In this document: positions 1 through 8,603 of the stretch, one piece after another
How the letters are laid out: each line of letters starts with the position of its first letter
Position numbering within the stretch: the first letter of the stretch is position 1
Assembly: GCF_900445255.1 (NCBI RefSeq)
Contig: NZ_UAPU01000005.1
Span: 755,001-819,000, forward strand
Length of the DNA: 64,000 nucleotides
DNA from: Anaerobiospirillum thomasii
GTDB taxonomy: Bacteria; Pseudomonadota; Gammaproteobacteria; Enterobacterales; Succinivibrionaceae
Reading direction: 5' to 3'
Position numbers and translations under genes: made by a program
Notes under the pieces: generated by a model
The model's database searches: none
What the model was told of the DNA's origin: nothing
What the model saw: only the letters and a program-made list of their open reading frames with translations

Positions 1-999
1 GTGTGCGTAGTGCTCTTTAATCAGCGCAATGCCTCATGCTATGCAGCCTTTGGCTCACACCCTATCTTTGAGGTGGCCCTTGAGAGAACCCTGACCGAGC
101 TGATGCAGGGCCGCTCCTTTAGCGATCTTGACAACTTTGAGGAGCCAACCTTTGATTTGGAGCAGACCTCAGACTGTGAAAACCTTATTTCACACTTTGT
201 CGACTCAACAGGCGTGCTGCCAATTGAAATGTTTAAAAACATACCTGACTTTAGTTTTGTGTCCTGGGATTTTACAGGCTCAACCCATGATCAGTACAAA
301 GCTTTGCGCTATATGGTCGACAAGCTTGGATTTGATGTCTATGTGCGCTCCTATAAGTTTTTAGATATCCCTGTCTACAGAATTATTGTGCCTGGCATGT
401 CTGAGATCTACCCTATTGATGATCTCATCTACAATAACAACAATCAGGCCATTCTCTATCAGGAGGCCCTTATGACCCTGCCAGAGACGCAGGAGGATAA
501 GGAGACCTATGTCAACTACCTTGATGAGCTTGAAAATGCGCAGTTTGCTGATGAGGCCTCATTATGTCAGATTTTAGGACTGCTGCCAGATGCCGGCAGT
601 GCCTGGGAGAGTATGACTGTAGGCGAGCTTAAATGCTCTATTGCCATCTGTGCCGGTGAATTTGAAAGAGCACTTGAGTATGCCCGCTTTGTAGCCACCT
701 TTGGCAAGCATAATTTAAGTTTGGAGCGTCTGCGTCTGTATCAGTGCCTTATCAAGAAACTTGAGCTCAAGCTTATGTCAAATCTTAAAGAGAATGACTA
801 CTCAAAGGCACTTGAGACCATATACTCTAAAAAGACCTCAGATTGTGTACAAAGCCATCTTGACGGTAATGAGCAGTTCTTTAATCTAAATGCCACTGAT
901 TTGAATCTCAAGGGCTTTTTATCCCATCAGGCTCTTATCCGCATTTATTTAAAGTTAAAAGAGCAGGATGCTAAAAAAAGCGGTAAGAAAAATGCTTAA
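1..999 (+). CDS. ycaO: YcaO C-terminal part (ribosomal S12 methylthiotransferase accessory factor), 5' truncated by window
   Basis: The frame is open from the first base, so the true start lies outside the window. The 332 visible residues follow the C-terminal half of enterobacterial YcaO closely: GSHPIFEVALERTLTEL near the start, FVSWDFTGST around residue 86, RIIVPGMSEIYPIDDL around 127-142, then a helical TPR-like tail ending SHQALIRIYLKLKEQ. The family is about 590 residues long, so roughly 250 N-terminal residues, including most of the ATP-binding cyclodehydratase core, are missing here. Known role: it assists RimO in beta-methylthiolation of ribosomal protein S12. The 3' end overlaps lolB by 8 bases, suggesting translational coupling. 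Family assignment rests on recalled similarity to E. coli YcaO. Confidence 0.88.
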   Translation: MCVVLFNQRNASCYAAFGSHPIFEVALERTLTELMQGRSFSDLDNFEEPTFDLEQTSDCENLISHFVDSTGVLPIEMFKNIPDFSFVSWDFTGSTHDQYKALRYMVDKLGFDVYVRSYKFLDIPVYRIIVPGMSEIYPIDDLIYNNNNQAILYQEALMTLPETQEDKETYVNYLDELENAQFADEASLCQILGLLPDAGSAWESMTVGELKCSIAICAGEFERALEYARFVATFGKHNLSLERLRLYQCLIKKLELKLMSNLKENDYSKALETIYSKKTSDCVQSHLDGNEQFFNLNATDLNLKGFLSHQALIRIYLKLKEQDAKKSGKKNA

Positions 1000-1552
1000 A
1001 AAGATAAAGATTGCAGGGTTTGCCACCCTGCTTGCTCTGTCCCTTACTGCCTGTCAGACAGCAGATCAGAGCTATAAAGCAGGCTATGATCAGCTACTTT
1101 TGCAGACTGTCTATGATAAAATTAAAATCACAGGGCGCATTGGCCTTATAAGCAAGGCACAAAAGACAAGCTTGCGCTTTGTACTTGAAAAGGATAAAAA
1201 TCTAAAGACTCTGCACCTTCTCTCCCCTATTGGCCACACTCTAGCCTCTTTGTTTATAACCGATAACTTTGTCAGATTAAAAAGCTCAGATGGTCAGATA
1301 GATGGCACCTCCTTAAAAGATGTGCTCTATGAGGCAACAGGTATTTCTCTGCCTGATGATAATATTCTTGCCCTTATAATGGGTGCCCTTGATGAGGTGA
1401 CCTTAGATAAAAAAGGCTATCCTCTAAAGGCTCAGGTTGGAGATTTTTTTATAAACTATAAAGGCTTTGCTACAAGACAGAGTCTGATGCTGCCATCTTC
1501 AATTGATATAAAGCACACAAACTACAGGCTTAAAATTGCGCTTGATGATTAA
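992..1552 (+). CDS. lolB: Outer-membrane lipoprotein LolB
   Basis: Product of 186 residues. A basic start is followed by a hydrophobic segment and a lipobox LSLTAC, so a signal-peptidase II lipoprotein. The body matches LolB: a KITGRIGLISKAQKTSLRF beta segment, HLLSPIGHTLASLFI, and a late YPLKAQVGDFFINYKGF stretch. LolB accepts lipoproteins from LolA and inserts them in the outer membrane. Position supports the call, because lolB-ispE-prs is a conserved gammaproteobacterial order. An ATG at 968 is also in frame, but the start at 992 gives a normal short signal peptide and overlaps the ycaO stop, so it is preferred; neither has a strong ribosome site. Confidence 0.9.
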   Translation: MLKKIKIAGFATLLALSLTACQTADQSYKAGYDQLLLQTVYDKIKITGRIGLISKAQKTSLRFVLEKDKNLKTLHLLSPIGHTLASLFITDNFVRLKSSDGQIDGTSLKDVLYEATGISLPDDNILALIMGALDEVTLDKKGYPLKAQVGDFFINYKGFATRQSLMLPSSIDIKHTNYRLKIALDD

Positions 1553-1570
1553 ACTTATATAGGTTTTACT

Positions 1571-2440
1571 ATGCACTTTTCATGTATAAGCCCCTGTAAA
1601 TTAAACCTGTTTTTATATATTACAGGCAGACGTCCTGACAATTATCACAATCTGCAGACTCTGTTTGTAATTTTAGACAAAGGCGATAAGATGAGCTTTA
1701 ATTTATCTGATACTGATGCAGACAGTACAGATTATGCCTCGCTTATTGACATTAAAGGCCCATTTGACTTTGCCAAAGAGAAAAATCTTATTTTTAAGGC
1801 AGCCCTGGCCTTTTATAAAAAATATGATATAAGACGCCCTTTGTGTATTGAGGTTGAAAAATTCATACCAGAGGGGGCAGGTCTTGGAGGCGGCTCATCA
1901 AATGCCGCAACCACACTGCTGGTGCTAAATGCCATGTGCAGGATACATGCCACTGAGGATGATCTTATAGATCTTGGCAGGCAGCTTGGGGCAGATGTGC
2001 CTGTATTTATACATGGACATGCAGCCTTTGCGCAGGGTACAGGCGATATTCTGCATACTGTTGATATTGATGAAAAATACTACCTTGTGGTCACACCAAA
2101 GTGTCATGTCAACACATCAGAGGTTTTTAAAAATAAAGATTTAAAGCGCGACTGGCCGGTACGTGACTTTAAAACCCTTATATCTTTGGGCTATTACAAT
2201 GAATTTACCAAAAGTGTCGCAAATATTCACTCTTTAGTTGGACAGTGTTTAATAAGCTTGGTAAAATATGGCCCTGCACATATGTCAGGTAGTGGTTCTT
2301 CTTGTTTTGTAGAGTTTGACACATTAGAGGATGCGCAAAGAGCTCTTGATGATCTCGATACATCGCTCTATCGCAGTGCTTTTGTGGCAAAGAGTTGCAA
2401 TACATCATGTACTACACTGTCAATATGTCACAATTTTTAA
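1571..2440 (+). CDS. ispE: 4-diphosphocytidyl-2-C-methyl-D-erythritol kinase
   Basis: 289 residues, the usual length for IspE. The GHMP-kinase ATP loop PEGAGLGGGSSNAA lies near residues 97-110, the N-terminal substrate motif SPCKLNLFLYITGRRPDNYH is at residues 7-26, and the C-terminal glycine motif HMSGSGSSCFVEF is near 237. It phosphorylates CDP-methylerythritol in the MEP isoprenoid pathway, in the cytoplasm. It starts 18 bases after lolB and ends 33 bases before prs, so the three are probably one operon. No anomalies seen. Confidence 0.96.
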   Translation: MHFSCISPCKLNLFLYITGRRPDNYHNLQTLFVILDKGDKMSFNLSDTDADSTDYASLIDIKGPFDFAKEKNLIFKAALAFYKKYDIRRPLCIEVEKFIPEGAGLGGGSSNAATTLLVLNAMCRIHATEDDLIDLGRQLGADVPVFIHGHAAFAQGTGDILHTVDIDEKYYLVVTPKCHVNTSEVFKNKDLKRDWPVRDFKTLISLGYYNEFTKSVANIHSLVGQCLISLVKYGPAHMSGSGSSCFVEFDTLEDAQRALDDLDTSLYRSAFVAKSCNTSCTTLSICHNF

Positions 2441-2473
2441 ACTTATCTTTACCACTCTCAGGGTCTTTTTAAT

Positions 2474-3421
2474 ATGGCTGATATGAAGTTGTTTGCAGGT
2501 AATGCAACACCAGAACTTGCAAAACGCATTGCTTCCCGTCTTTATACACGTCTTGGTAGTGCTACTGTTGATCGTTTCTCAGATGGAGAAATTCACGTTG
2601 AAATCAATGAAAATGTCCGTGGCTGCGATATTTTCATTATTCAGTCAACCTGTGCTCCAACCAACGATAACCTAATGGAATTAATTGTGATGATCGATGC
2701 TATGCGTCGTGCTTCAGCCGGCCGTATTACCGCAGTTGTTCCATACTTTGGCTATGCTCGTCAGGACAGACGTTTAAGATCTGCCCGCGTGCCTATTACT
2801 GCCAAGGTAGTAGCCGACTTCCTGTCATCAGTTGGTGTTGACAGAGTTCTGACTGTTGATCTGCATGCCGAGCAGATCCAGGGTTTCTTTGATGTGCCTG
2901 TAGATAACTGCTTTAGCTCTCAGATCTTCGTTGAGGACATGCAGAATCAGAATCTGACCAATCCTGTTGTAGTATCACCTGATATGGGTGGTGTAGTCAG
3001 AGCCCGTGCTATTGCCAAACTGCTCAACAACGCTGATATTGCCATTATTGACAAGCGTCGTCCACGTCCTAATGTATCTGAGGTAATGCACATCATTGGT
3101 GACGTAAAGGACAGAGACTGCATCATTGTTGATGATATTATTGATACTGGTGGCACCTTATGCAAATGTGCCGACGCCCTCAAAGACAGAGGCGCTCTGC
3201 ATGTTATGGCCTATGCCACCCACCCTGTACTCTCTGGCAATGCTGCCAACAATCTGCAGGAATCAAAGCTTGATGAGCTTGTGGTATCTGACTCAATTCC
3301 TACTAATGAAGCCATACGCAATCTTGGCAAGGTACGTTATCTGACCTTAGCACCAATGCTTGCCGAGGCTATAAGACGCATCAGCAACGAAGAGTCAATC
3401 TCTGCTATGTTCTGTCAGTAA
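2474..3421 (+). CDS. prs: Ribose-phosphate pyrophosphokinase (PRPP synthetase)
   Basis: 315 residues, family-typical. It makes PRPP from ribose 5-phosphate and ATP for nucleotide, histidine, tryptophan and NAD synthesis. Visible motifs: [17 protein letters not shown] at the N-terminus, GYARQDRR (ATP/flexible-loop region) near 96-103, [12 protein letters not shown] metal-site motif near 128-139, and the PRPP-binding loop [12 protein letters not shown] near 220. Codon choice is more biased (GTT, CGT, AAG, ATC) than in ispE just upstream, as expected of a highly expressed gene. A Rho-independent terminator follows. Confidence 0.97.
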   Translation: MADMKLFAGNATPELAKRIASRLYTRLGSATVDRFSDGEIHVEINENVRGCDIFIIQSTCAPTNDNLMELIVMIDAMRRASAGRITAVVPYFGYARQDRRLRSARVPITAKVVADFLSSVGVDRVLTVDLHAEQIQGFFDVPVDNCFSSQIFVEDMQNQNLTNPVVVSPDMGGVVRARAIAKLLNNADIAIIDKRRPRPNVSEVMHIIGDVKDRDCIIVDDIIDTGGTLCKCADALKDRGALHVMAYATHPVLSGNAANNLQESKLDELVVSDSIPTNEAIRNLGKVRYLTLAPMLAEAIRRISNEESISAMFCQ

Positions 3422-3451
3422 AACACGCAGCTTAAAAATAATTAAATACAT

Positions 3452-3481
3452 AAAAATCCCTGGCCAAGTCCGGGGATTTTT
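3452..3481 (+). terminator. Rho-independent terminator of prs
   Basis: A 9-bp stem AAAAATCCC/GGGATTTTT (3452-3460 with 3473-3481), 12-base loop, ending in a T run, 30 bases after the prs stop. It marks the end of the ycaO-lolB-ispE-prs block. Confidence 0.85.
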
Positions 3482-3695
3482 ATTGGCCATAGGTTTTTGT
3501 ACAAATCTTACCTGCGTTTAGCACTTTGTTTTTAGAGAAAGCCCATACGCATCAGTGTTTAAGTGAATTTTATTTTTTTTTCTTCACTCAAACAACACAC
3601 CCCAATTTTTTCTATGCTAGTGCCAGCTGAAGCGAAGCAAGTCTGTCTTGAGAAATGAGATTTTCGGAAGGATGGAGTTTTAGAGCCTTTTTTAT
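3482..3695. other. Non-coding AT-rich stretch between prs and the first insertion island
   Basis: No gene recognised. It holds one half of a 17-bp inverted repeat (3510-3526, mate at 12061-12077) and a weak AAGTGAA/TTCACTC hairpin near 3561-3588 with a long T run. It may contain chromosome sequence that was next to the EAL-HDOD region before the insertions arrived. Confidence 0.4.
3510..3526 (+). repeat. Left half of 17-bp inverted repeat bracketing the first IS island
   Basis: ACCTGCGTTTAGCACTT here is the exact reverse complement of 12061-12077. The two copies sit just outside the block of mobile elements between prs and the EAL-HDOD gene. No transposase with such termini was recognised. 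Confidence 0.5.
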
Positions 3696-3701
3696 ATAAA
3701 A

Positions 3702-5675
3702 CCTAAATTTTTCATGCAATATATAGTAGTTTGCCCAGCCATTTATATTTACTGATCATTTTTTAAATAATTTACTGTTAGCAATGATTTTTTTAGTAAA
3801 ACTCATTGCTTTTTTATTGTTTTTCTGTATACTATATATTACCAGTTTAAGTTATTTGTATAGTAGTGATTTTAGGGAGCTTTTCATGATTTATTACGAA
3901 ATAACATATGCTGTTCCTCAAAGCAGGTGCTATACACAGTCTGAAATACGTGGTGGCAGGCCTATTAAATATCTGTATATGTACACTTCCTTTTTTAGAA
4001 ATGAAAAAGGACAGTCCCGCAATAAGTCTGTTATCGTTGGTCGAGTCAGTGAGACTGATCCAACACTGTTTCACCCTAATGACAAATATTTTGCTATTAC
4101 CGGTGCGGCCATCCCTCAGGTGGTATTAGATAAAAAGGAAGAGCGTAAAGCTAAAAAGCAAAAAAGAGGTTCAAAGATTACATCTATATCTCATGGTGTA
4201 CCTGTGGTTAATGGTGATGTTGTTAAAGGCAGCTCTCTGATATTAAAAAAGATTTTTGAAAATACAGGTTTGAGTGACTGTATAAAAAAGATCTTTGATA
4301 AAAAAGAGTCTGACTATTTAACTGCAACAGCGTGTCTTATAGCCTCTGGTGATTCAACCATGAGTAATATTGATGACTTTTCAAAGACATTTGTCTTTGA
4401 TGAGCCTGAGATTGGCTCTGTTAGTGATTCAACAATATCAAGGCTGTTTTCTCTTTGTGAACAGGAAGATATAGATTCATTTTTCGAATTATGGCTGAAA
4501 AAACATATGGATCTGAATGAGGCAATATGTTACGACGTAACTTCATTTTCCTCATATGCACAAGAGATACAGCATGCTGAGTTTGGTTATAACAGAGATA
4601 AAGAGGATTTGCCACAGGTTAATCTTGGCATGTTCTCAAGTATAAAAAGTAAAAAGCCACTGTATTATTCAATGTACAATGGCTCTCTGAATGATTCTAC
4701 GCAACTACCATACGTAATCAATGATGCCAAGCGTCTTGGTATCAGCACGCGCAATGTCTGCACCTTTGACAGAGGTTTCTTTAGCCAGAAAGGTATTACT
4801 TTTCTTGACAATGCTGGGCTAAAACTCATTGTTGGTGTTTCTCTTAGCAGGTATAAGCAAGCCCTTGAGGTTATTGAGGCTCTGTCTAACTCTCAGGCAT
4901 ATAGGTTGCCAAAATATGAATTGTCTGAATATCCAGGAATTTACGGCCATCACATAGAGCATACAATAGAAGATGTAAAAGGGGTCCTGCATATTTACCA
5001 TGATATGAATAAGTGTTATGACGATAATAAAATACTCAGTCAAGAAGTTGCCGCTGAGATTGAAAAAATCAAGGAAGTTAATGATGATGGTATGCCAATA
5101 ACACAAAGAAAAGCTAAGTCTCTGTGCAAGTTTCACAATTGCATAAAAGATGACAGTAACCCTTGTGGATACGTATTTAAAGAGGATGAAGATAAAATAA
5201 TAAAAGCTCAGAAGCTGCTTGGCTTTTTTGCACTGTTTACTACTAACTCTGATCTTAGTGGCGCTGATGTACTGTCTGCCTACAGGCACAAAGATGTGCA
5301 GGAAAAGATCTTTGATACTGCCAAGAACACTTTAGACTGCGATAGATTAAAAATTCATAACTCTAATACTGCAAGAGGTAAAATGTTTGTGATTTTTATG
5401 GCTCTAGTTGTACACAGCTTTATACAGGAAGTTATAAATAAGCTAAAGGTCGAAGAGCCAAAACGCTTTATTAAAATGACCTATGAGAAACTACTAAGAG
5501 AGCTTGATGATATAAGTATTAAACGCTCGAAATCGGATATTTTTCTGACCAAGGCTCTGACAAAAACCCAAAAAATCATCCTAGGTGCATTAGGTGTTGA
5601 TCTGTCGGCTATAGAGCTGGTTTAAACCATGCGTTCTCTAAGATCTTGTATACTATAGGGCATGCAGAATTTAGG
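3702..5675 (+). mobile_element. IS1634-like insertion sequence with exact 6-bp target duplication
   Basis: The ends are imperfect inverted repeats: CCTAAATTTTTCATGCAATA at the left and, reading inward from the right, CCTAAATTCTGCATGCCCTA (16 of 20 identical). The element is bracketed by the direct repeat ATAAAA at 3696-3701 and 5676-5681. This gives a 1974-bp element with a single transposase gene. The intact duplication suggests a simple, fairly recent insertion. Confidence 0.85.
3886..5625 (+). CDS. IS1634-like (IS4 superfamily) DDE transposase
   Basis: 579 residues from the ATG at 3886, which has GGGAG six bases upstream; the frame is open 34 codons further 5', but that extension is an implausible hydrophobic stretch. 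Catalytic signatures: first acidic motif AICYDVTSFSSYA, second TFDRGFFSQKGI, and the IS4-type YRHKDVQEKIFDTAK (Y-2-R-3-D/E region) late in the protein. The NLGMFSSIKSKKPLYYSMY segment is typical of the IS1634 branch. No internal stop, so it is probably functional together with its intact ends. Confidence 0.85.
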   Translation: MIYYEITYAVPQSRCYTQSEIRGGRPIKYLYMYTSFFRNEKGQSRNKSVIVGRVSETDPTLFHPNDKYFAITGAAIPQVVLDKKEERKAKKQKRGSKITSISHGVPVVNGDVVKGSSLILKKIFENTGLSDCIKKIFDKKESDYLTATACLIASGDSTMSNIDDFSKTFVFDEPEIGSVSDSTISRLFSLCEQEDIDSFFELWLKKHMDLNEAICYDVTSFSSYAQEIQHAEFGYNRDKEDLPQVNLGMFSSIKSKKPLYYSMYNGSLNDSTQLPYVINDAKRLGISTRNVCTFDRGFFSQKGITFLDNAGLKLIVGVSLSRYKQALEVIEALSNSQAYRLPKYELSEYPGIYGHHIEHTIEDVKGVLHIYHDMNKCYDDNKILSQEVAAEIEKIKEVNDDGMPITQRKAKSLCKFHNCIKDDSNPCGYVFKEDEDKIIKAQKLLGFFALFTTNSDLSGADVLSAYRHKDVQEKIFDTAKNTLDCDRLKIHNSNTARGKMFVIFMALVVHSFIQEVINKLKVEEPKRFIKMTYEKLLRELDDISIKRSKSDIFLTKALTKTQKIILGALGVDLSAIELV

Positions 5676-5717
5676 ATAAAACTCAGAATTAACTAATTTA
5701 AGAGGCTCAAGACCCAT

Positions 5718-5856
5718 TGTCAGTGCTCTATTAATCTGTCATTAATTTAGCTCATATCTTTGTCGAATTTTCTGCCTATCTTTTATTGATTCCTCTTGCT
5801 CTTCTTTAAAGTCACCATATTCTGCTCACTTTTTGTCAAAACCCAGTCTGGGCCTA
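5718..5856 (+). repeat. Left-end repeats of transposon copy 1
   Basis: Degenerate repeats of the type TGTC, about seven bases, TGCTC: TGTCATTAATTTAGCTC, GTCGAATTTTCTGCC and GTCACCATATTCTGCTC follow the terminal TGTCAGTGCTC. The same consensus recurs about eight times at the other end in opposite orientation, the arrangement known for TnsB/MuA-type transposase sites. Confidence 0.65.
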
Positions 5857-5961
5857 TTTTTTGTTAAAAATTTGGAAATAGAGGTTACCTTACGTTGAAA
5901 AATGCAGAAAAAGGTACAGATGCTTTGCTATGATTTAGGAAAAGACAGTTTTAGAAATGCC

Positions 5962-6007
5962 GCGGGACACTACCCTTTAGATTAGACCCCTAAAAATAGT
6001 GTCCCGC
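5962..6007 (+). promoter_or_regulatory. Hairpin upstream of zinc-ribbon gene, copy 1
   Basis: Perfect 11-bp stem GCGGGACACTA/TAGTGTCCCGC (5962-5972 with 5997-6007), 24-base loop, ending 23 bases before the ATG at 6031. No T run follows, so it is not a simple terminator. The stem is identical in copy 2 (62910-62955) while the loop differs at a few bases. Confidence 0.7.
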
Positions 6008-6718
6008 CCAAAAACGCACAAGGCGTCTTCATGGCAATAATTGTAGCAGAAGAAGATACTCTTGTTAAAGAGGTATACAGAAAATCATATAAAACTAGGA
6101 AGCGTGAGCTAGTACCAGTGCTTACGCTAAAGCCGGGCGTTGTGGTCAAATGCCGGTATTGCGGTCAGCCTATGATACGTTATGGTATAACCGGTTATAA
6201 AAAGCATATTGAAGACATTCGCTACGGAACTCCTACAAAGATCTTTCACCTGCAGATTCTAACCTGTCCCAATAAAGAAAAATGCCGTGACATAACATCA
6301 GGCAAAGATCCTCAAGGCAACAGCAATAAAGCAACCCATGTTCTGCTGCCTGATTATGCCTGCCCAGGTTTAAGAGTACAGTCAGACACAGCAGAAGATC
6401 TTGCCAAGGCCAATAAAGAGATACAGCATTTAAAGGGACAGTTTAATCACACTAACCTGTCATGGCCCAGAATAGAGCTATATATCTCTCAGAGTAAGCT
6501 TTTACACAAGCTCAAAGAAGAGTACGTTAATTTTAGATATTTTGTCATAAAAGCTCTTGGTCCCTTAGGAAAACACCTATCAATGCCCGTTGAAACGGTG
6601 CTATCTCATGCTCAAAATGTTTTTGAAACTTATAGTTTAAATTTTAACAGGGCACCTGTTAAAACCAGGGTTCTTCCCTGAAATTGGGGGTTGACCCAAG
6701 ATCGCAAACGGTATCTAT

Positions 6719-6837
6719 GGTCTTAAGCACAAGAATGCTTAAGACCCGGCCCAATTGTCAATGCAAAAACTGTCCGTCAATGACGAGCCCTTACGGGTTG
6801 GCTTTGCCAATCATTGACTGTCAGTCTTTTGCATTTG
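6719..6837 (+). promoter_or_regulatory. Structured leader upstream of ISL3 transposase
   Basis: Two foldable units. First, an 11-bp perfect hairpin GGTCTTAAGCA/TGCTTAAGACC (6719-6729 with 6736-6746). Second, a nested structure at 6760-6837: outer strands ATGCAAAAACTG and CAGTCTTTTGCAT, inner GTCAATGA/TCATTGAC, and an apical CCC-TTAC-GGG. It is conserved in the second ISL3 copy, and a diverged version is found alone near 18585-18750. Role unknown; it could limit transposase expression from outside transcription or serve as a protein-binding site. Confidence 0.55.
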
Positions 6838-6944
6838 CTAAAGCTTTATGAAAAATCCCAAAGATTTTTCCCTTGAGAATAATTTTTATATTTCAGATAA
6901 AATAAGGGCCCTGACAACAACTTTACCCGACCAAAGGAAAGAAT

Positions 6945-8402
6945 ATGACAGAGCCTAGTGCTATTATAATAAATTCCTACACTGCTGCCAATACAGAAAC
7001 AAATGAAACTTTAATCAAAGCCAGTGCTAATGAATTAATGCACTGTAAGTTTGAACACGGCGTTCTCAATATGTACCCGGGTTGTGTAATGTCTGGTGAG
7101 CCTGAAATAGATGCTACGGCAATGACTGTTACCTATCATCTTGGCTATACGCTTTGGAGAGAGGAGCTTGAACAAAATTGCCCACTCTGTGGCTGCCATA
7201 AAGTAAATATAAAGGAATGGGGAGAGCGCACAGTAAAGGATTGCACACTAGGACCATTTGCGGTTATTTTAAAGATACGCGTACCTAAGGTCATTTGTTG
7301 TGGTTGTGATCATGCCAGGTGGCTAAAGCCAAGCTTTGTCCATCCGCATCATAGGATAACCTTACGCTTATATGGGCAGATACTGCAGCTTCTTGATTTG
7401 GGCGAGAGTCATCTAGATTTAAAGAAAATAAGCTCTATCACGGCTGTAGAGGCAGATATTGTCAGGAACATTGATAAGGCAAGGCTTATAGAGATGTTCA
7501 AAGATATAAGTCTTGAAGGCGTTAGGAACATAGCTATAGACGAGATAAGCGTTAAAAAGCACCACAAGTATATATCAGTCATCATAGATGCCGATACCAG
7601 GCGCCTTTTGTATGCTGCCTACGGCAGAAAGAAAGATGATTTAAGGCCATTCTTTGATAGATTAAAAGAGCTTGGACTGCTTGACCAGATTGAAGGTGCA
7701 GTAATGGATGGCAACTGCGGATATCAGAATCTAGTCAAAGAGCTCTGCCCTAATGCAAAGATAGTGCTTGATTTATTCCACTGCCTGCAACAGTTTAACA
7801 GTGAAGTGGCAGATGCCATAAGGCTTGATAAAATAAAAGATTTACGCAAGGAGCTTGGCGCCATGGACGCCGGCGAGTATCAACAAAAGAAAAGTGAATA
7901 CAAGAAGCGTATAAAAGATCTTAGACAGAGCAAGTGGCTGACTTACATGGGCTCAGATAAACTCAACACTCTTGAAGAGTCGCAAAAAGATCTTGTAGAA
8001 ACCCTCAAACAGAATAAGACCTTGTTTACAATATCAATTTTTGGAGACCATATCAGAGATCTATGGCATAGCGGAGGTACACCTGAGCAGGTTGAAACAG
8101 AAATTAAAAACCTGTATTCACAAGCTGAAGCAACAGAAATTCCTTTACTGATAAGGTTCTGCAAGAAGCTAAAAGATTGGAGCTGTTATATTATTCATGC
8201 GGCTACAACTGGCTTAAACACCAGTATTTTAGAGGGATGCAATGCTAAATTTAAAACCATTAAAAGGGTAGCATACGGTTTTAGAGATATAGGGTACTAT
8301 ATATTGAAAATGCATCAGGCTCTGTCTCGAGATAGAAAATCAACACTCAAAGCTGCCGTAGTTTCAGAGCCTGTTGAAAATAATGTCAACCCCCAAATTT
8401 AG
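6945..8402 (+). CDS. ISL3-family transposase
   Basis: 485 residues. The zinc finger CPLCGCHKVNIKEWGER...VICCGCDHARW lies near residues 79-125, followed by a helix-turn-helix and the DDE domain: NIAIDEISVKKHHKYISVII, EGAVMDGNCGY, and the final acidic motif NTSILEGCNAKFKTIKR before AYGFRDIGYYILKMH. All match the ISL3 family pattern. AGGAAAG is seven bases before the ATG. The reading frame is complete, unlike the second copy, which has a stop at the codon for Trp374. Confidence 0.95.
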   Translation: MTEPSAIIINSYTAANTETNETLIKASANELMHCKFEHGVLNMYPGCVMSGEPEIDATAMTVTYHLGYTLWREELEQNCPLCGCHKVNIKEWGERTVKDCTLGPFAVILKIRVPKVICCGCDHARWLKPSFVHPHHRITLRLYGQILQLLDLGESHLDLKKISSITAVEADIVRNIDKARLIEMFKDISLEGVRNIAIDEISVKKHHKYISVIIDADTRRLLYAAYGRKKDDLRPFFDRLKELGLLDQIEGAVMDGNCGYQNLVKELCPNAKIVLDLFHCLQQFNSEVADAIRLDKIKDLRKELGAMDAGEYQQKKSEYKKRIKDLRQSKWLTYMGSDKLNTLEESQKDLVETLKQNKTLFTISIFGDHIRDLWHSGGTPEQVETEIKNLYSQAEATEIPLLIRFCKKLKDWSCYIIHAATTGLNTSILEGCNAKFKTIKRVAYGFRDIGYYILKMHQALSRDRKSTLKAAVVSEPVENNVNPQI

Positions 8403-8603
8403 GGATGAGTCAAAACCAGAGGCAAAGCTTTTGATATACAAGGAAAAAACAAATTTAGAATTTTTGGTGTCTACTGTTGCTCGCAGTTTGTCAACGACCC
8501 ACCCATACACCTAAAACATAATTGAGTGATCTCCTGCAATAACATGATAATCAAAGAGCCAGATGACAGCTCTTAGTCATTTGTTTTATAGGAGATTCTA
8601 TAA

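Larger units (their letters stand above)
6669..8411 (+). mobile_element. ISL3-family insertion sequence, copy 1 (intact)
   Basis: Imperfect terminal inverted repeats of about 27 bp (22 identical) that share the inner core TGGGGGTTGAC; left end GGTTCTTCCCTGAAATTGGG, right end read inward GACTCATCCCTAAATTTGGG. Flanked by the exact 8-bp duplication AAAACCAG, the length known for ISL3. It has an intact transposase and a structured 5' leader. A second copy is at 44342-46081. Confidence 0.93.
6031..8576 (+). pseudogene. Zinc-ribbon transposon protein, copy 1, split by ISL3 insertion
   Basis: Residues 1-212 (6031-6668) match the intact 264-residue protein at 62092-62886 with few changes; the rest continues after the ISL3 element at 8420-8576. 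The duplicated target AAAACCAG is at 6661-6668 and 8412-8419. The distal part also carries a TGG-to-TGA change near 8524-8526, so the gene is doubly inactivated. The N-terminal half has a CRYCGQ...LTCPNKEKC zinc-ribbon pattern reminiscent of the ISL3 zinc finger. Confidence 0.85.

Noticed and set aside
3784-3885. Hydrophobic N-terminal extension of the IS1634-like transposase
   Set aside because: The 34 extra residues look like a membrane helix from AT-rich DNA; the ATG at 3886 has a proper ribosome site and matches the family start.
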